Notes: generated from the sequence alone by a model not told the origin. 64,000 nt of DNA from Sphingobacterium sp. JB170 (GCF_900163865.1 NZ_FUKU01000067.1:124001-188000); one strand, 5' to 3'. Positions 26,410 through 35,742 are shown, numbered from the stretch's first letter. Made by a program: numbers and translations.

Positions 26410-26976
26410 TTATGCGAACGCTCTCTCGCCTTTTTTATACGGGTAGTTTCCGTCAAATTTCCCCGGAATTTTAACATACCGTAAGGCTTGGGTCATTCCT
26501 ACTTCCGAGGTAAAGAAACCAGTCAACGTTAATTGTTTCAACAAGTGGAAAAAATGATTTGCATCACCCTCTTTCCGCGCTTTTTGATATTCGCCAGCTT
26601 CTTTATCGTATGTATTTACAAACTGTAGTTGTTCTTCCTTGGAAAGCTCTTGGAATTTTTTACCAAAATCTTTGTTCGCACGATCGTCAACTTCGGATAG
26701 CCCTTTTAAGAACGCATCTTGATCAACTTTATCGTAACAGTCGCGAATCATTACGGGAATAAACTCACCTACCCCAGCCTCTTTCGCGCCAGGAGTCGAT
26801 GTCTTAGGTAAAATAGCTTCCGCTAGATCACCTAAAAAGTTTGTTGAATCGGCTTCAAACAGTGTCGCCACATCCTTGCTAGCCGGGCGTGTACACCCTT
26901 CTAGAAATAGATTAGCACCAACTACCGAACCTCCGATCAACATCGCTACACGTTGAATTGCTTCTCTTCTGTTCAT
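26410..26976 (-). CDS. gluconate 2-dehydrogenase subunit 3-family protein (Tat-exported small subunit)
   Basis: A 188-residue small subunit of a membrane or periplasmic GMC dehydrogenase. Seen: twin-arginine leader MNRREAIQRVAML with a following lipobox-like LEGC (Cys28), then the helical PF13618 domain (DLAEAILPKTSTPGAKEAGV, FFTSEVGMTQALRY). Members act as chaperone and export partner for the flavin subunit, which has no signal of its own. It is the last gene of the cluster; the matching GMC subunit is two genes upstream, separated by a Gfo/Idh/MocA gene. Confidence 0.9.
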   Translation of the reverse strand: MNRREAIQRVAMLIGGSVVGANLFLEGCTRPASKDVATLFEADSTNFLGDLAEAILPKTSTPGAKEAGVGEFIPVMIRDCYDKVDQDAFLKGLSEVDDRANKDFGKKFQELSKEEQLQFVNTYDKEAGEYQKARKEGDANHFFHLLKQLTLTGFFTSEVGMTQALRYVKIPGKFDGNYPYKKGERAFA

Positions 26977-26991
26977 CGTTAATTTCTTTTG

Positions 26992-28419
26992 TTATAAACT
27001 ATATTTAACATCCCAACCTTGTGGGTATTCTCTTTTCACGAACTGGTTTACAACATCAAAGTTCGTTACTTTCATCTGGTTGTTGTCCCAAAGTAGTTTT
27101 AAATTTCTACCAGGATAGTTTCCATCAATACGAAGATCCGCGCCACGAATTGCTAAGTTCGCCATTAGCAATGCTTCAGTTAGTGGTCCCGAGATTTCAA
27201 ATGGTGCACTAACCTCTTTGTTACCGTACCCTGCAAGACATGCCTCAACCCACTGTCCATAATGTCCTTCGGACTTACCTGGAACGCGGTCATATTTCTG
27301 CTCCACTTGTTCTTTTCTAGAAGTCGGCAACAAACGTGCATTCTCTCCGTATGTATCAGCAAGAATTTTACCTTTGCTACCAATCAGCAAAATACCGTTT
27401 CCACCATCACCAAAGATTTCATTTGGACCTAATTCATCTGGACGCGTCGGTTGAATACCACCATCCATCCAGTGTAAAGTTACAGGACCTGTAGTCTTCG
27501 GCGTTTTAGGGAAAGTCATCGTTACGTGGCTTGACGGCGGGCAGCTCTCTGGGTTGTATCCACGTTTGAATTCATCCACGTAAACCGTTCCTACCGTAGC
27601 CTGTACATCCTGCACATATTGTAAGCCTAATACGCTAAAAGGAACTTCTAGTAAATGGCACCCCATATCGCCTAACGCACCGGTACCGTAATCCCACCAG
27701 CCTCTCCAGTTGAATGGCACTAATTTCTCAATATAGTCTTTGCGCGGAGCAGTACCTAACCATAGATCCCAATCAAGCTCTTTTGGCACGGGAGCTGTTT
27801 CTTTCGGCCAAGCGATACCTGAAGGCCATACAGGTCTGTCAGTCCAGCAATATACTGTATGTACGTCGCCAATTAAACCCGCTTCGACCCACTCTTTAAT
27901 TTCGCGAGGACCATCGTTCGAAGAACCTTGGTTTCCCATCTGCGTTACGACTTTATGTTTTTTCGCTAAATCCGTTAAAACACGTGCTTCCCATACATCA
28001 TGCGCAAGTGGTTTTTGAACGTACACGTGCTTATCAAGCTGAATTGCAGCCACACTTTGAATAGCGTGGTTATGATCCGGTGTAGAAATAGAAACCGCAT
28101 CGATATGTTTATGCTCTTTATCGAGCATTTCACGATAGTCTTTGTAATATTTTGCTTTAGGAAAATTCTTTACAGAAGTAGCTGCGCGACGATCATCTAC
28201 ATCACAAAGGTAAGCTATTTCCGCTTTTCCGCTTTTGTAAAAGTTAGCAATGTCACTCTGTCCTTTTCCACCCGCACCGATACCGGCAATTACTAATTTG
28301 TCGCTGGGGGCGATAAAACCAGCACCACCTAGTACATGACGAGGAACAATCATAAAACCGGCTGCCGCTAACGCCGCGCCTTTTATAAATTCCCTACGTG
28401 AATTCTTATTCTCTTCCAT
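26992..28419 (-). CDS. Gfo/Idh/MocA-family oxidoreductase, Tat-exported
   Basis: A 475-residue NAD(P)-dependent sugar oxidoreductase. Seen: Tat signal NSRREFIKGAALAAAGFMIV, Rossmann motif VIAGIGAGGKGQSDIANF, the EKP-type motif in variant form (VYVQKPLAHD), and YWDYG/GALGDMGCHLLEVPF in the C-terminal alpha/beta domain with the metal- or substrate-binding His. Export by Tat with its tightly bound nucleotide is usual in this Bacteroidota subgroup, many of which act on 3-keto-sugars or N-acetyl sugars by internal redox. 15 bp separate it from the small-subunit gene. Confidence 0.9.
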   Translation of the reverse strand: MEENKNSRREFIKGAALAAAGFMIVPRHVLGGAGFIAPSDKLVIAGIGAGGKGQSDIANFYKSGKAEIAYLCDVDDRRAATSVKNFPKAKYYKDYREMLDKEHKHIDAVSISTPDHNHAIQSVAAIQLDKHVYVQKPLAHDVWEARVLTDLAKKHKVVTQMGNQGSSNDGPREIKEWVEAGLIGDVHTVYCWTDRPVWPSGIAWPKETAPVPKELDWDLWLGTAPRKDYIEKLVPFNWRGWWDYGTGALGDMGCHLLEVPFSVLGLQYVQDVQATVGTVYVDEFKRGYNPESCPPSSHVTMTFPKTPKTTGPVTLHWMDGGIQPTRPDELGPNEIFGDGGNGILLIGSKGKILADTYGENARLLPTSRKEQVEQKYDRVPGKSEGHYGQWVEACLAGYGNKEVSAPFEISGPLTEALLMANLAIRGADLRIDGNYPGRNLKLLWDNNQMKVTNFDVVNQFVKREYPQGWDVKYSL

Positions 28420-28457
28420 TCTTTTTTAGTTTATGTTTTGTGTTTTTAAATGATTGT

Positions 28458-30140
28458 TTATAAGTTACCCTTTTTAAGCTCACTTACTGCAAAATCAACC
28501 GCCCGTGCTGTAAGCGCCATATACGTCAACGATGGGTTCACGCAGGCTGCTGAAGCCATTGCAGCCCCATCGGTTACAAATACATTCTTCGCATCCCACA
28601 CCTGGTTATGTTTGTTAAGAACGGAATTTTTCGGATCTGTTCCCATACGTGCAGTACCCATTTCGTGTATACCCATACCAAAATGATACTCGTTATCGTA
28701 AGTGTATACATCTTTGACACCTATTTTCTCGAGCATTTCCTTCATTTCGTTCTGCATGTCACCACGCATTTTCTTCTCATTGTCTTTGATTTCCATGTCC
28801 ATAGATAGCACAGGGAGACCCCACTTGTCCTTCTTGTCTTTATCTAAGAAGATTCTGTTTTCGTGATATGGAAGTATCTCGCCAAATGCGGTAAACCCTA
28901 CGGACCAATCACCCGGTTCCAACATCGCATCTTTCCAATCGCCGCCAACACTCATCTCAGCAACCTCTCCGGACCAACGGCCTCGACTAGCGGCGCCTTG
29001 ATAGCCAAATCCACGTACATAGTCGCGTTTTTTATCATCTCCAGGGATATTTTGGAAACGCGGCACATAAAGTCCTGTTGGACGGCGACCAAAGACATAT
29101 TTGTCTTCATACCCCTCGACCGTACCACCTGCTCCACAGCGGAAATGGTGATCCATTGCATTATGACCTAATTCACCAGAGCTACTTCCTAAACCACCTT
29201 CCCATACGTCAGTAGCCGAATTCATTAACACCCAGGTCGAGTTAAATGCTGAAGCACAAACAAATACAACTTTCGCAAAAAACTCATACGTTTGTCCTGT
29301 TTCAGCATCAACGATCTCTACGCCTTTTGCTTTTTGGGTATCCTTATCGTAAATTATTTTCGTAACGATAGAAAACGGGCGTAACGTCAAGTTTCCTGTA
29401 GCCACCGCTGGCGGCAACGTCGAGGACTGCGTACTAAAATATCCACCAAAGTTACAACCCAACCAACATTGATTTTGATATTGACAGTTGATACGTCCCG
29501 TGTGTGGTTTAGTAATATTCGCTGTACGTCCCATAATAAAGTGACGTTTACCTCCGTATTCCTTCTTCAAACGGTCAGCGAGGTCCTTCTCAACAATATT
29601 AAAATCCATTGCTGGTTGAAAATCCCCATCAGGAAGAACGTCTAACCCATCTCTATTTCCCGAAATACCTGCCCATTTCTCGGCATAGCTATACCACGAA
29701 TCGATATCTTTATATCGAATCGGCCAGTCGGTTCCATGACCATCCTTTAAGTTTGCCCCAAAATCAAAATCCGACAAGCGGTAACTTTGGCGTCCCCACA
29801 TTAATGAACGACCGCCGACATGATATCCGCGAAACCAGTCAAATCTTTTTACCTCGGTATATGGACTTTCCTGTTCATTCACCCAGAAATCTAAGTTCTT
29901 CTCGTTTAATGGATAATCACGTTTCAATACCGGATAATCTTCTTCCATTTGTTTGGTTCTACCACCGCGATGCGGGTATTCCCAAGTGTTCTTATTTGCG
30001 TGATAGTCTTTCACATGCTCGACATTGCGACCACGCTCCAACATAATTGTCTTCAGCCCTTTTTCAGTTAATTCTTTGGCTGCCCAACCACCACTTATTC
30101 CGGATCCAATTACGATCGCGTCATAAACATTATCTGCCAT
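28458..30140 (-). CDS. GMC-family FAD dehydrogenase (sugar/glycoside dehydrogenase large subunit)
   Basis: A 560-residue flavoprotein without signal peptide. Seen: N-terminal FAD motif AIVIGSGISGGWAAKEL, GGRSLMWGRQSYRLS, and the GMC C-terminal signature with the catalytic His region, HEMGTARMGTDPKNSVLN and VTDGAAMASAACVNPSLTY. These match large subunits of gluconate-2-/glucoside-3-dehydrogenase type. It oxidises a sugar hydroxyl and passes electrons to a cytochrome or quinone. Export is presumably by hitch-hiking on the Tat-carrying subunit-3 protein encoded two genes downstream. The substrate is not determinable. Confidence 0.92.
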   Translation of the reverse strand: MADNVYDAIVIGSGISGGWAAKELTEKGLKTIMLERGRNVEHVKDYHANKNTWEYPHRGGRTKQMEEDYPVLKRDYPLNEKNLDFWVNEQESPYTEVKRFDWFRGYHVGGRSLMWGRQSYRLSDFDFGANLKDGHGTDWPIRYKDIDSWYSYAEKWAGISGNRDGLDVLPDGDFQPAMDFNIVEKDLADRLKKEYGGKRHFIMGRTANITKPHTGRINCQYQNQCWLGCNFGGYFSTQSSTLPPAVATGNLTLRPFSIVTKIIYDKDTQKAKGVEIVDAETGQTYEFFAKVVFVCASAFNSTWVLMNSATDVWEGGLGSSSGELGHNAMDHHFRCGAGGTVEGYEDKYVFGRRPTGLYVPRFQNIPGDDKKRDYVRGFGYQGAASRGRWSGEVAEMSVGGDWKDAMLEPGDWSVGFTAFGEILPYHENRIFLDKDKKDKWGLPVLSMDMEIKDNEKKMRGDMQNEMKEMLEKIGVKDVYTYDNEYHFGMGIHEMGTARMGTDPKNSVLNKHNQVWDAKNVFVTDGAAMASAACVNPSLTYMALTARAVDFAVSELKKGNL

Positions 30141-30164
30141 ATCTCTTCTTATTAGTTTGTTTAA

Positions 30165-31412
30165 TTATACTGTTTTGCTCTCTACTTTTTCGTCCTTGAA
30201 TAACACAAGGAATATAATCATCACGATGAAGGCAATTCCCGCAGGTACTACCCATGTATGTTGCCAAAATCCAGCGACATCTGTTGCTTTAAGGTCTTGG
30301 TATTGCTCTCCAACAAAACCAGCAACCCAGAATCCAATTAGCTGACCTACACCGTAAGTTGCTAATGTGATAAGCCCCTGTGCTGCATTCTTATACTTAA
30401 CGCCAGCTTTACTATCGGTATAAATTTGCCCCGACACAAAGAAAAAGTCATAACAGATACCATGCAGCGCAATACCGATGATCAGCATAAACGATAAGTC
30501 ACCTGCATTTCCGTATGCGAACAATAAGTAGCGTACGACCCAAGCTACCATCCCGATTAGGATTGTTTTCTTAAACCCAAATTTGGTAAAGAATAGTGGT
30601 AATAACAAGAGGAACGCAGCTTCAGACATCTGTCCGATAGTCATCTTAGCTGTTGGATTAGCGAGCCCTATCTCCGACAAGAACGGATTGGCATTGGCAT
30701 AATAAAATGCTAAGGGAATGCAGATTAATATCGAGGAAATAAAGAATACCAAGAAGTTCTTATCCTTCAATAATTTTATCGCGTCCAGACCAATAATGGA
30801 TGCAAAAGATGGTTTTTCATCACCCTCTTTAGATTTCACCGGCGGTGTCTTCGGCAATATAAATGAGAACAACCCGAGTATTAAGGATGCAATTCCGGCC
30901 ATAAGAAACGTATTCTTAAGTGCACCACCTGCTGCGTTTTCAGCTGAATCCCATTGAAACATAAAGCTAATTGCTAATCCAGCGGCAATCCATCCTATTG
31001 TACCCCACACCCGAATCGCGGAGAATTGCTTTTCAGGGTTTGCGAGCTGCCTAAAGGAAATCGAATTCGCCAAAGACAATGTTGGCATGTAAAGAATCAT
31101 ATAGCTCAGTACATAGGGGTAGAAAACGGTCATGTCGGTCGCACTATACATCTGATACATCAAAAATGCACCGGCAATATGTAAGATTCCTAGAATGCGC
31201 TCTGCATTGAAATAGCGGTCGGCAATCATACCGATAATAAATGGTGCGATAATCGCTCCCAAGGATTGCGTTGAAAACACATTGGCACGTTCAAATTCAG
31301 AAGCTTGTAGGTTCTGAATAAGAAAAGTTCCCAAGGTTACGAACCATGCTCCCCAAATAAAAAATTCGAGAAACATCATGAAAGAAAGTTTAAATCTTAT
31401 TGATGTTGACAT
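30165..31412 (-). CDS. MFS transporter of the nucleoside:H+ symporter (NupG-like) group
   Basis: A 415-residue inner-membrane transporter with about 12 helices. Seen: FFIWGAWFVTLGTF in helix 1, GMIADRYFNAERIL in the helix 2-3 loop, RVWGTIGWIAAGLAISF, and the end facing IMIIFLVLFKDEK. The family (PF03825) includes nucleoside permeases, but in Bacteroidota sugar clusters such genes probably carry oxidised or modified sugars; that role is inferred from the neighbouring oxidoreductases. It is 24 bp from the GMC gene and has its own possible -7 element at 31459-31466. Confidence 0.9.
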   Translation of the reverse strand: MSTSIRFKLSFMMFLEFFIWGAWFVTLGTFLIQNLQASEFERANVFSTQSLGAIIAPFIIGMIADRYFNAERILGILHIAGAFLMYQMYSATDMTVFYPYVLSYMILYMPTLSLANSISFRQLANPEKQFSAIRVWGTIGWIAAGLAISFMFQWDSAENAAGGALKNTFLMAGIASLILGLFSFILPKTPPVKSKEGDEKPSFASIIGLDAIKLLKDKNFLVFFISSILICIPLAFYYANANPFLSEIGLANPTAKMTIGQMSEAAFLLLLPLFFTKFGFKKTILIGMVAWVVRYLLFAYGNAGDLSFMLIIGIALHGICYDFFFVSGQIYTDSKAGVKYKNAAQGLITLATYGVGQLIGFWVAGFVGEQYQDLKATDVAGFWQHTWVVPAGIAFIVMIIFLVLFKDEKVESKTV

Positions 31413-31458
31413 TTTACGATAGGTTTAACATATAAATATATCACTTCTGGATATAATA

Positions 31459-31492
31459 CAAAAATAAATTGCAGCTAAATTGCTGCTAAATT
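31459..31492 (-). promoter_or_regulatory. possible promoter and tandem 11-bp repeat before the transporter gene
   Basis: On the minus strand TATTTTTG (31459-31466) matches TAnnTTTG, 46 bp before the transporter start. Directly upstream, GCAGCTAAATT (31471-31481) and GCTGCTAAATT (31482-31492) are adjacent direct repeats with one mismatch and also contain the inverted pair GCAGC/GCTGC. This 88-bp gap is the widest between genes inside the cluster and may divide it into two transcription units. Confidence 0.4.
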
Positions 31493-31500
31493 CTTTTAGC

Positions 31501-32412
31501 TTAAAAATTATCCACTTCTCTGTAAGCGGCCACGAGCGCTTTTTCTCCCTCTACTCCTTTCTTTGACATGCCATGTTCCATACCGATTATTCCGGTATAG
31601 CCCTTTTCTTTTAACCATTTAAAGACATTTTTAAAATTGATCTCCCCAGTTGTTGGCTCTAGCCTTCCCGGATTGTCACCAACTTGAATGTAACCAATCT
31701 CACTCCAACACAGGTCCATCAAATTAATTAAATTACCTTCATTCTTTTGTTGATGATACGCATCATATAAAATTTTACACGATGGGCTCCCTACGGCTTT
31801 ACAAATTTCATAAGTCTGATCAGTAAAACGCAAAAATAAATTTGGTGTATCGCTCAGCGGCTCAAGCACCATAGTGATCCCATGCGGCTCTAATATCTCC
31901 GCTCCACGCTTAAGCGCCTCTATTACATTCGCTGTTTGAACGCCGATTGGCAGATTGCGCTGGTAGTCTCCGGGTACGACGGTGATCCATTTAGCATTTA
32001 CACGTTTAGCGACCTCCAGCGACTCGTTAACACCTTTTAAAAAGATATCGACATGCTCCTGCTTGCCCGCGGCCAGGGTGTTCGCCCCGTTGCCTCCTTT
32101 AGGAACTACGAAAACACCCATACGCATATTTAATTTCGCGAGAAGCTCACCGGCTTTCGTTTGTTCATCGATTGAACGACCTGGCATTCCGTTGTCCTCT
32201 AAACTACGAAATCCTAAATCGTGCATGTACTTAATTTCATCCAATAAATCCTTGCCGGCACTTGCAGAAAACATTCCTTGGTGCGGTGCATAATCTAATT
32301 GAAATGTTGATCCTTGTTTTGTTTGTGCATTAAAAGCCATCGCGTTGTTACTTGAAAGAACCGTACCTCCAACTAGAGCGGCCCCACTTTTTATAAAATC
32401 TGATCTTTTCAT
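31501..32412 (-). CDS. TIM-barrel sugar isomerase/epimerase (hydroxypyruvate isomerase-like), exported
   Basis: A 303-residue xylose-isomerase-like TIM barrel. Seen: a Tat-like signal MKRSDFIKSGAALVGG ending near NNAMA, the barrel strands with MVLEPLSDTPNLFL, the metal ligands in KILYDAYHQQKNEGN and YIQVGDNPGRLEPTTGEI, and the terminal IIGMEHGMSKKG. GExNF-type arrangements are typical of hydroxypyruvate isomerase-like proteins. In keto-glycoside pathways such barrels act as epimerase or lyase on oxidised sugars. It lies 11 bp after the ApbE gene. Confidence 0.9.
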   Translation of the reverse strand: MKRSDFIKSGAALVGGTVLSSNNAMAFNAQTKQGSTFQLDYAPHQGMFSASAGKDLLDEIKYMHDLGFRSLEDNGMPGRSIDEQTKAGELLAKLNMRMGVFVVPKGGNGANTLAAGKQEHVDIFLKGVNESLEVAKRVNAKWITVVPGDYQRNLPIGVQTANVIEALKRGAEILEPHGITMVLEPLSDTPNLFLRFTDQTYEICKAVGSPSCKILYDAYHQQKNEGNLINLMDLCWSEIGYIQVGDNPGRLEPTTGEINFKNVFKWLKEKGYTGIIGMEHGMSKKGVEGEKALVAAYREVDNF

Positions 32413-32423
32413 TTTTAAATTGC

Positions 32424-33410
32424 TTAAGTTTTAATGTAACGAGAAAAACCCTTCGAAAATACTTCTTTGTAGCCCTTCTCATCCTTATAGATGATATATA
32501 CCTCAATGCCTTTTAGACGATTGGCAAGTGCGATCCCCTCGTGAGGAGGTAGCGCCATAAATACGTTATCATATCCATCTGCATCCATCGCTGTATCCGC
32601 GATGACCGTCACGCTAGCCACATTATTCTGTAGTGGATAACCTGTAAACGGGCTGAGGTGGTGATGCACTTTAATACCCTCTTTATCAAAAGAATGTCGA
32701 TAATTACCTGAAGTAGTAATTGCTCTATCGGTGAGCTGAAGGCGAAAACTGTTTTGCTCAGCGCCCACAGGACGTTCAATGCCAATTTCGAAAGGCGCAC
32801 CCTTCTCTTTGTGACCTTTTGCGCGGATCTCGCCACCAAGCTCCACAATATAATTTTTAATGTTGTTCGACGCTAAGAAGTCAGCCAGCACATCGACGGT
32901 ATAGCCCTGGGCTATTCCGTTCAAATCGATTCGTATTCCTGGTGTTTTTTTCTTCAGTGTATTTCCGTGTAAAGCGAGCTTTTCCATACCTACGTACTGC
33001 AGCACACTATCGATAGTAGGCTGGCTGGGCATTTTAGTAACCCGTTTAGGTCCAAAGCCCCACAATGAGACGAGCGGCTGCACGGTAATATCAAAAATTC
33101 CTCTGGATTCTTTAGAAATCGCAAAGGAACGTTTAATTACTTTTTGCATGTGCGCGTCCATAGTGACCATGCCCTGCGCTGTACCGTTGAATTTGGAGAT
33201 TATTGAAGATTCTTTATACAGGGACATCGAGTCATCGATCTTCGCTAGAATACTATCAATTTGCTCACGGGTAATCATGCTCCGCTCAGCATAATATTTT
33301 AAATGATAGGTTGTACCTTGTCCGCGTCCATCAATAACGAAGCTAGGTTGCTGCGCATATGCGCTACAACCTAGGCTTAGTATTAATGATATTACGATTC
33401 GGTTTAACAA
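32424..33410 (-). CDS. ApbE-family FAD:protein FMN transferase
   Basis: A 328-residue exported flavin transferase that attaches FMN covalently to a Thr/Ser of target proteins. Seen: signal peptide (cleavage near AYAQ), GQGTTYHLKYYA, DDSMSLYKESSIISKFN, the FAD-binding GIAQGYTVDVLADFL, IVELGGEIRAKG, TTSGNYRHSF and the metal-binding end DTAMDADGYDNVFMAL. All main elements are present. Its place inside a sugar-oxidation operon, only 4 bp after a Gfo/Idh/MocA gene, is unusual. I see no obvious flavinylation target (FMN_bind or SGAS/T motif) in the neighbours. Confidence 0.92.
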   Translation of the reverse strand: MLNRIVISLILSLGCSAYAQQPSFVIDGRGQGTTYHLKYYAERSMITREQIDSILAKIDDSMSLYKESSIISKFNGTAQGMVTMDAHMQKVIKRSFAISKESRGIFDITVQPLVSLWGFGPKRVTKMPSQPTIDSVLQYVGMEKLALHGNTLKKKTPGIRIDLNGIAQGYTVDVLADFLASNNIKNYIVELGGEIRAKGHKEKGAPFEIGIERPVGAEQNSFRLQLTDRAITTSGNYRHSFDKEGIKVHHHLSPFTGYPLQNNVASVTVIADTAMDADGYDNVFMALPPHEGIALANRLKGIEVYIIYKDEKGYKEVFSKGFSRYIKT

Positions 33411-33414
33411 AATA

Positions 33415-34728
33415 CTATATAAATAATCCCGTATTTTTACCTGGGACAGCTACCGGATAAAACCCATCAGCATTAGGTGCTGGTTTCGGTGCCGCATCCC
33501 AAGCGTAAGATGCTGGTGACAGGTCGACCGTCGATTCCAGCGCTTTGTCCCACTTGATTACTTTACCGGTGTAACAAGCAATACGTCCAATAATCCCCGT
33601 TAAGGTGCTATATGCGCCGTACTCAGCATTATCAAATTTATACTCATTATTGGCGATCGCTTGGAAAAGTTCCTTATGCTCTTGCTGATATGCATTTGGA
33701 TTTCCCTTAGGGTCATGTCGATAGATCTCATTGCCCTGGGTATCCCACAATACCGCTTGATTGTTTGCCGAAAGAAATGCACGCCCTTTTGTAGCTTGAA
33801 AAGTCTCATCCACACGATTGGAGATCCCTTCAAAATGCCGGCACTGGCTATACACCACTGACCCATCATCATAGGTTAATTCGAGAGCAAAGTTATCGTA
33901 GATCTCGCCGTACTCCTTGGCCGTACGATGTGCGCGGCTTCCGGTTCCTTCGATCGATATCGGGTATTTCCCTTTAACCCAATTGGCAATATCGATATTA
34001 TGAACATGCTGTTCGACGATATGATCCCCGCATAACCAATTAAAATAATACCAGTTACGCATTTGGTATTCCATTTCAGTTTGCTCTGGTTTTCTCGGAC
34101 GTACCCAAACACCACCACTATTCCAATATACTTGTCCGGAAACAACATCGCCAATAGCGCCGTCTTGAATGCGCTTAATAGCTTCGCGGTAATTCGTCTG
34201 GTAACGACGTTGCAAGCCTACAACGACGTTTAATTTTTTTGCTTTGGCTTCAGCAGCCGCTGCAAGCACGCGACGTATCCCCGGAATATCAACCGCTACC
34301 GGTTTCTCCATAAAGATATGTTTACCTGCTTTTACAGCTTCTTCAAAATGAATCGGACGGAACCCTGGGGGCGTTGTAAGCAATACGACGTCTGCATCTT
34401 TGATCGCAGCTTTATAAGCATCAAAGCCCACATATTTACGGGAATCAGGCACATCAACCTTATCGCCAAATTTTTCTTTTATTGTTTTGTATGTGGCCTC
34501 AAGGTTATCTTGAAAAGCATCAGCCATGGCAACAAGCTTAATATTTTGTCCAGATGCAAAAGCATCAAACGTAGCACCCGTACCACGTCCTCCACATCCA
34601 ATTAGTGCGATTTTAATTTCATCCGTCCCAGCGGCAAATGCGCTTGTAATCGGACTTGAAGCTAGCACAGCCGCGCCAGTAAGCGCCGACCCTGCTTTGA
34701 TAAACTCTCGTCTTTTTAAATTATTCAT
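33415..34728 (-). CDS. Gfo/Idh/MocA-family oxidoreductase, Tat-exported
   Basis: A second, distinct oxidoreductase of 437 residues. Seen: Tat signal NNLKRREFIKAGSALTGAAV, Rossmann motif IALIGCGGRGTGATFDAF, the conserved EKPVAVD motif (about residue 141), WYYFNWLCGDHIVEQHVHNID with a probable metal/substrate His pair, and a C-terminal sheet domain. It resembles the periplasmic Gfo/Idh/MocA proteins that recycle their own NAD(P) while oxidising or reducing sugar carbons. The two family members of this cluster differ in length and C-terminus and probably act at different steps. Confidence 0.9.
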   Translation of the reverse strand: MNNLKRREFIKAGSALTGAAVLASSPITSAFAAGTDEIKIALIGCGGRGTGATFDAFASGQNIKLVAMADAFQDNLEATYKTIKEKFGDKVDVPDSRKYVGFDAYKAAIKDADVVLLTTPPGFRPIHFEEAVKAGKHIFMEKPVAVDIPGIRRVLAAAAEAKAKKLNVVVGLQRRYQTNYREAIKRIQDGAIGDVVSGQVYWNSGGVWVRPRKPEQTEMEYQMRNWYYFNWLCGDHIVEQHVHNIDIANWVKGKYPISIEGTGSRAHRTAKEYGEIYDNFALELTYDDGSVVYSQCRHFEGISNRVDETFQATKGRAFLSANNQAVLWDTQGNEIYRHDPKGNPNAYQQEHKELFQAIANNEYKFDNAEYGAYSTLTGIIGRIACYTGKVIKWDKALESTVDLSPASYAWDAAPKPAPNADGFYPVAVPGKNTGLFI

Positions 34729-34758
34729 CAGTAAATAGGTATATAGGTATATATTGTG

Positions 34759-35742
34759 TTAAAAATCTTTAATTGGAGCCTTATCATAATAATCCATTAT
34801 CTCTTGATGTGATGGTGGAGTAACAGGACGAACAATCCGAAGACCAACAAACGGTGCTTCAGGAAACCACCAATTGGACTTAGGAATTTGAGGGTCTAGT
34901 TGTTTCCAGTAGGGATCGGATTGCATCCGCGCTGCAGAACGCAGATCCTCAGACTCACTCTCAAACGAGCCGCCACGAACACTATGCGGGTAAAGGGTGG
35001 TCGGAACAACGACCGGATTATCAGCTACTTTATTCTCGAATTTCGCATAGTAATCCTCCATATATTGATCATAGGTCCATTCCGCAACATTCCCCATCAT
35101 GTCGTAGAGTCCCCAAGCATTCGCTTTTTTGGAACCTACAGCTGCCGTCTGCTCATCGCTATTACGAGCAAACCATGCGTAATCTTCAAGCTGCGCAGCG
35201 TCATCACCGTAATAATAAGTACTCTCACTGCCGGCGCGACAGGCGTATTCCCATTCCGCTTCGGTAGGCAAGCGGTAAAAAATACCTGTACGAACGTACA
35301 GCCACTTACAAAACTGGATCGCATTATAATGCGTCATCGCTAAGGCAGGATGCCCCTCCTTCCCCATACCGAAAGTCATGTCTAAATAAGGTTTCGTGGG
35401 ACGCGTTAATGCATCAACTTCTTCGGGCACAGCACCATCCTGGGACTGGCTTACCTCCAAATCCTTATACACAAAGGGCTCATAAATATCCCAGGTAACC
35501 TCATAGGTACTCATCCAGAAAGGATCAATCTTCACCGAATGCACAGGTTTCTCGTCCGCTTTATCAGATTTGTCACTGCCCATCTGGAACTCGCCCCCTG
35601 GAATTGCTTCCATCGAAAACGTTAATTTTGTTCCATCCAACGTTTGTTCGTAACGTTCATGTTTCTCTTGCGCATGACCGCATAGACTATATGTCGTTAG
35701 GGCGACAAGAAGTGTACTCTTTTTTAAAATTTCAATCATCAT
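34759..35742 (-). CDS. SUMF1/formylglycine-generating-enzyme-fold protein without active-site cysteines
   Basis: A 327-residue exported protein (signal peptide ending near GHAQ) of the SUMF1/EgtB/PvdO fold. Seen: IPGGEFQMGSDKSDKADEKP, TYEVTWDIY, YRLPTEAEWEYACRAGSEST, WGLYDMMGNVAEWTYD and VRGGSFESESEDLRSAARM. In true sulfatase-modifying enzymes the segment after GGS carries two catalytic cysteines; here they are replaced (FESESEDL), so sulfatase activation is not expected. Possible roles are an EgtB-like or carbohydrate-related activity or binding. It is cotranscribed with the Gfo/Idh/MocA gene (30-bp gap). Confidence 0.87.
   Translation of the reverse strand: MMIEILKKSTLLVALTTYSLCGHAQEKHERYEQTLDGTKLTFSMEAIPGGEFQMGSDKSDKADEKPVHSVKIDPFWMSTYEVTWDIYEPFVYKDLEVSQSQDGAVPEEVDALTRPTKPYLDMTFGMGKEGHPALAMTHYNAIQFCKWLYVRTGIFYRLPTEAEWEYACRAGSESTYYYGDDAAQLEDYAWFARNSDEQTAAVGSKKANAWGLYDMMGNVAEWTYDQYMEDYYAKFENKVADNPVVVPTTLYPHSVRGGSFESESEDLRSAARMQSDPYWKQLDPQIPKSNWWFPEAPFVGLRIVRPVTPPSHQEIMDYYDKAPIKDF

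Noticed and set aside
34759..35742. Sulfatase-activating formylglycine-generating enzyme
   Set aside because: The two catalytic cysteines after the GGS motif are missing.
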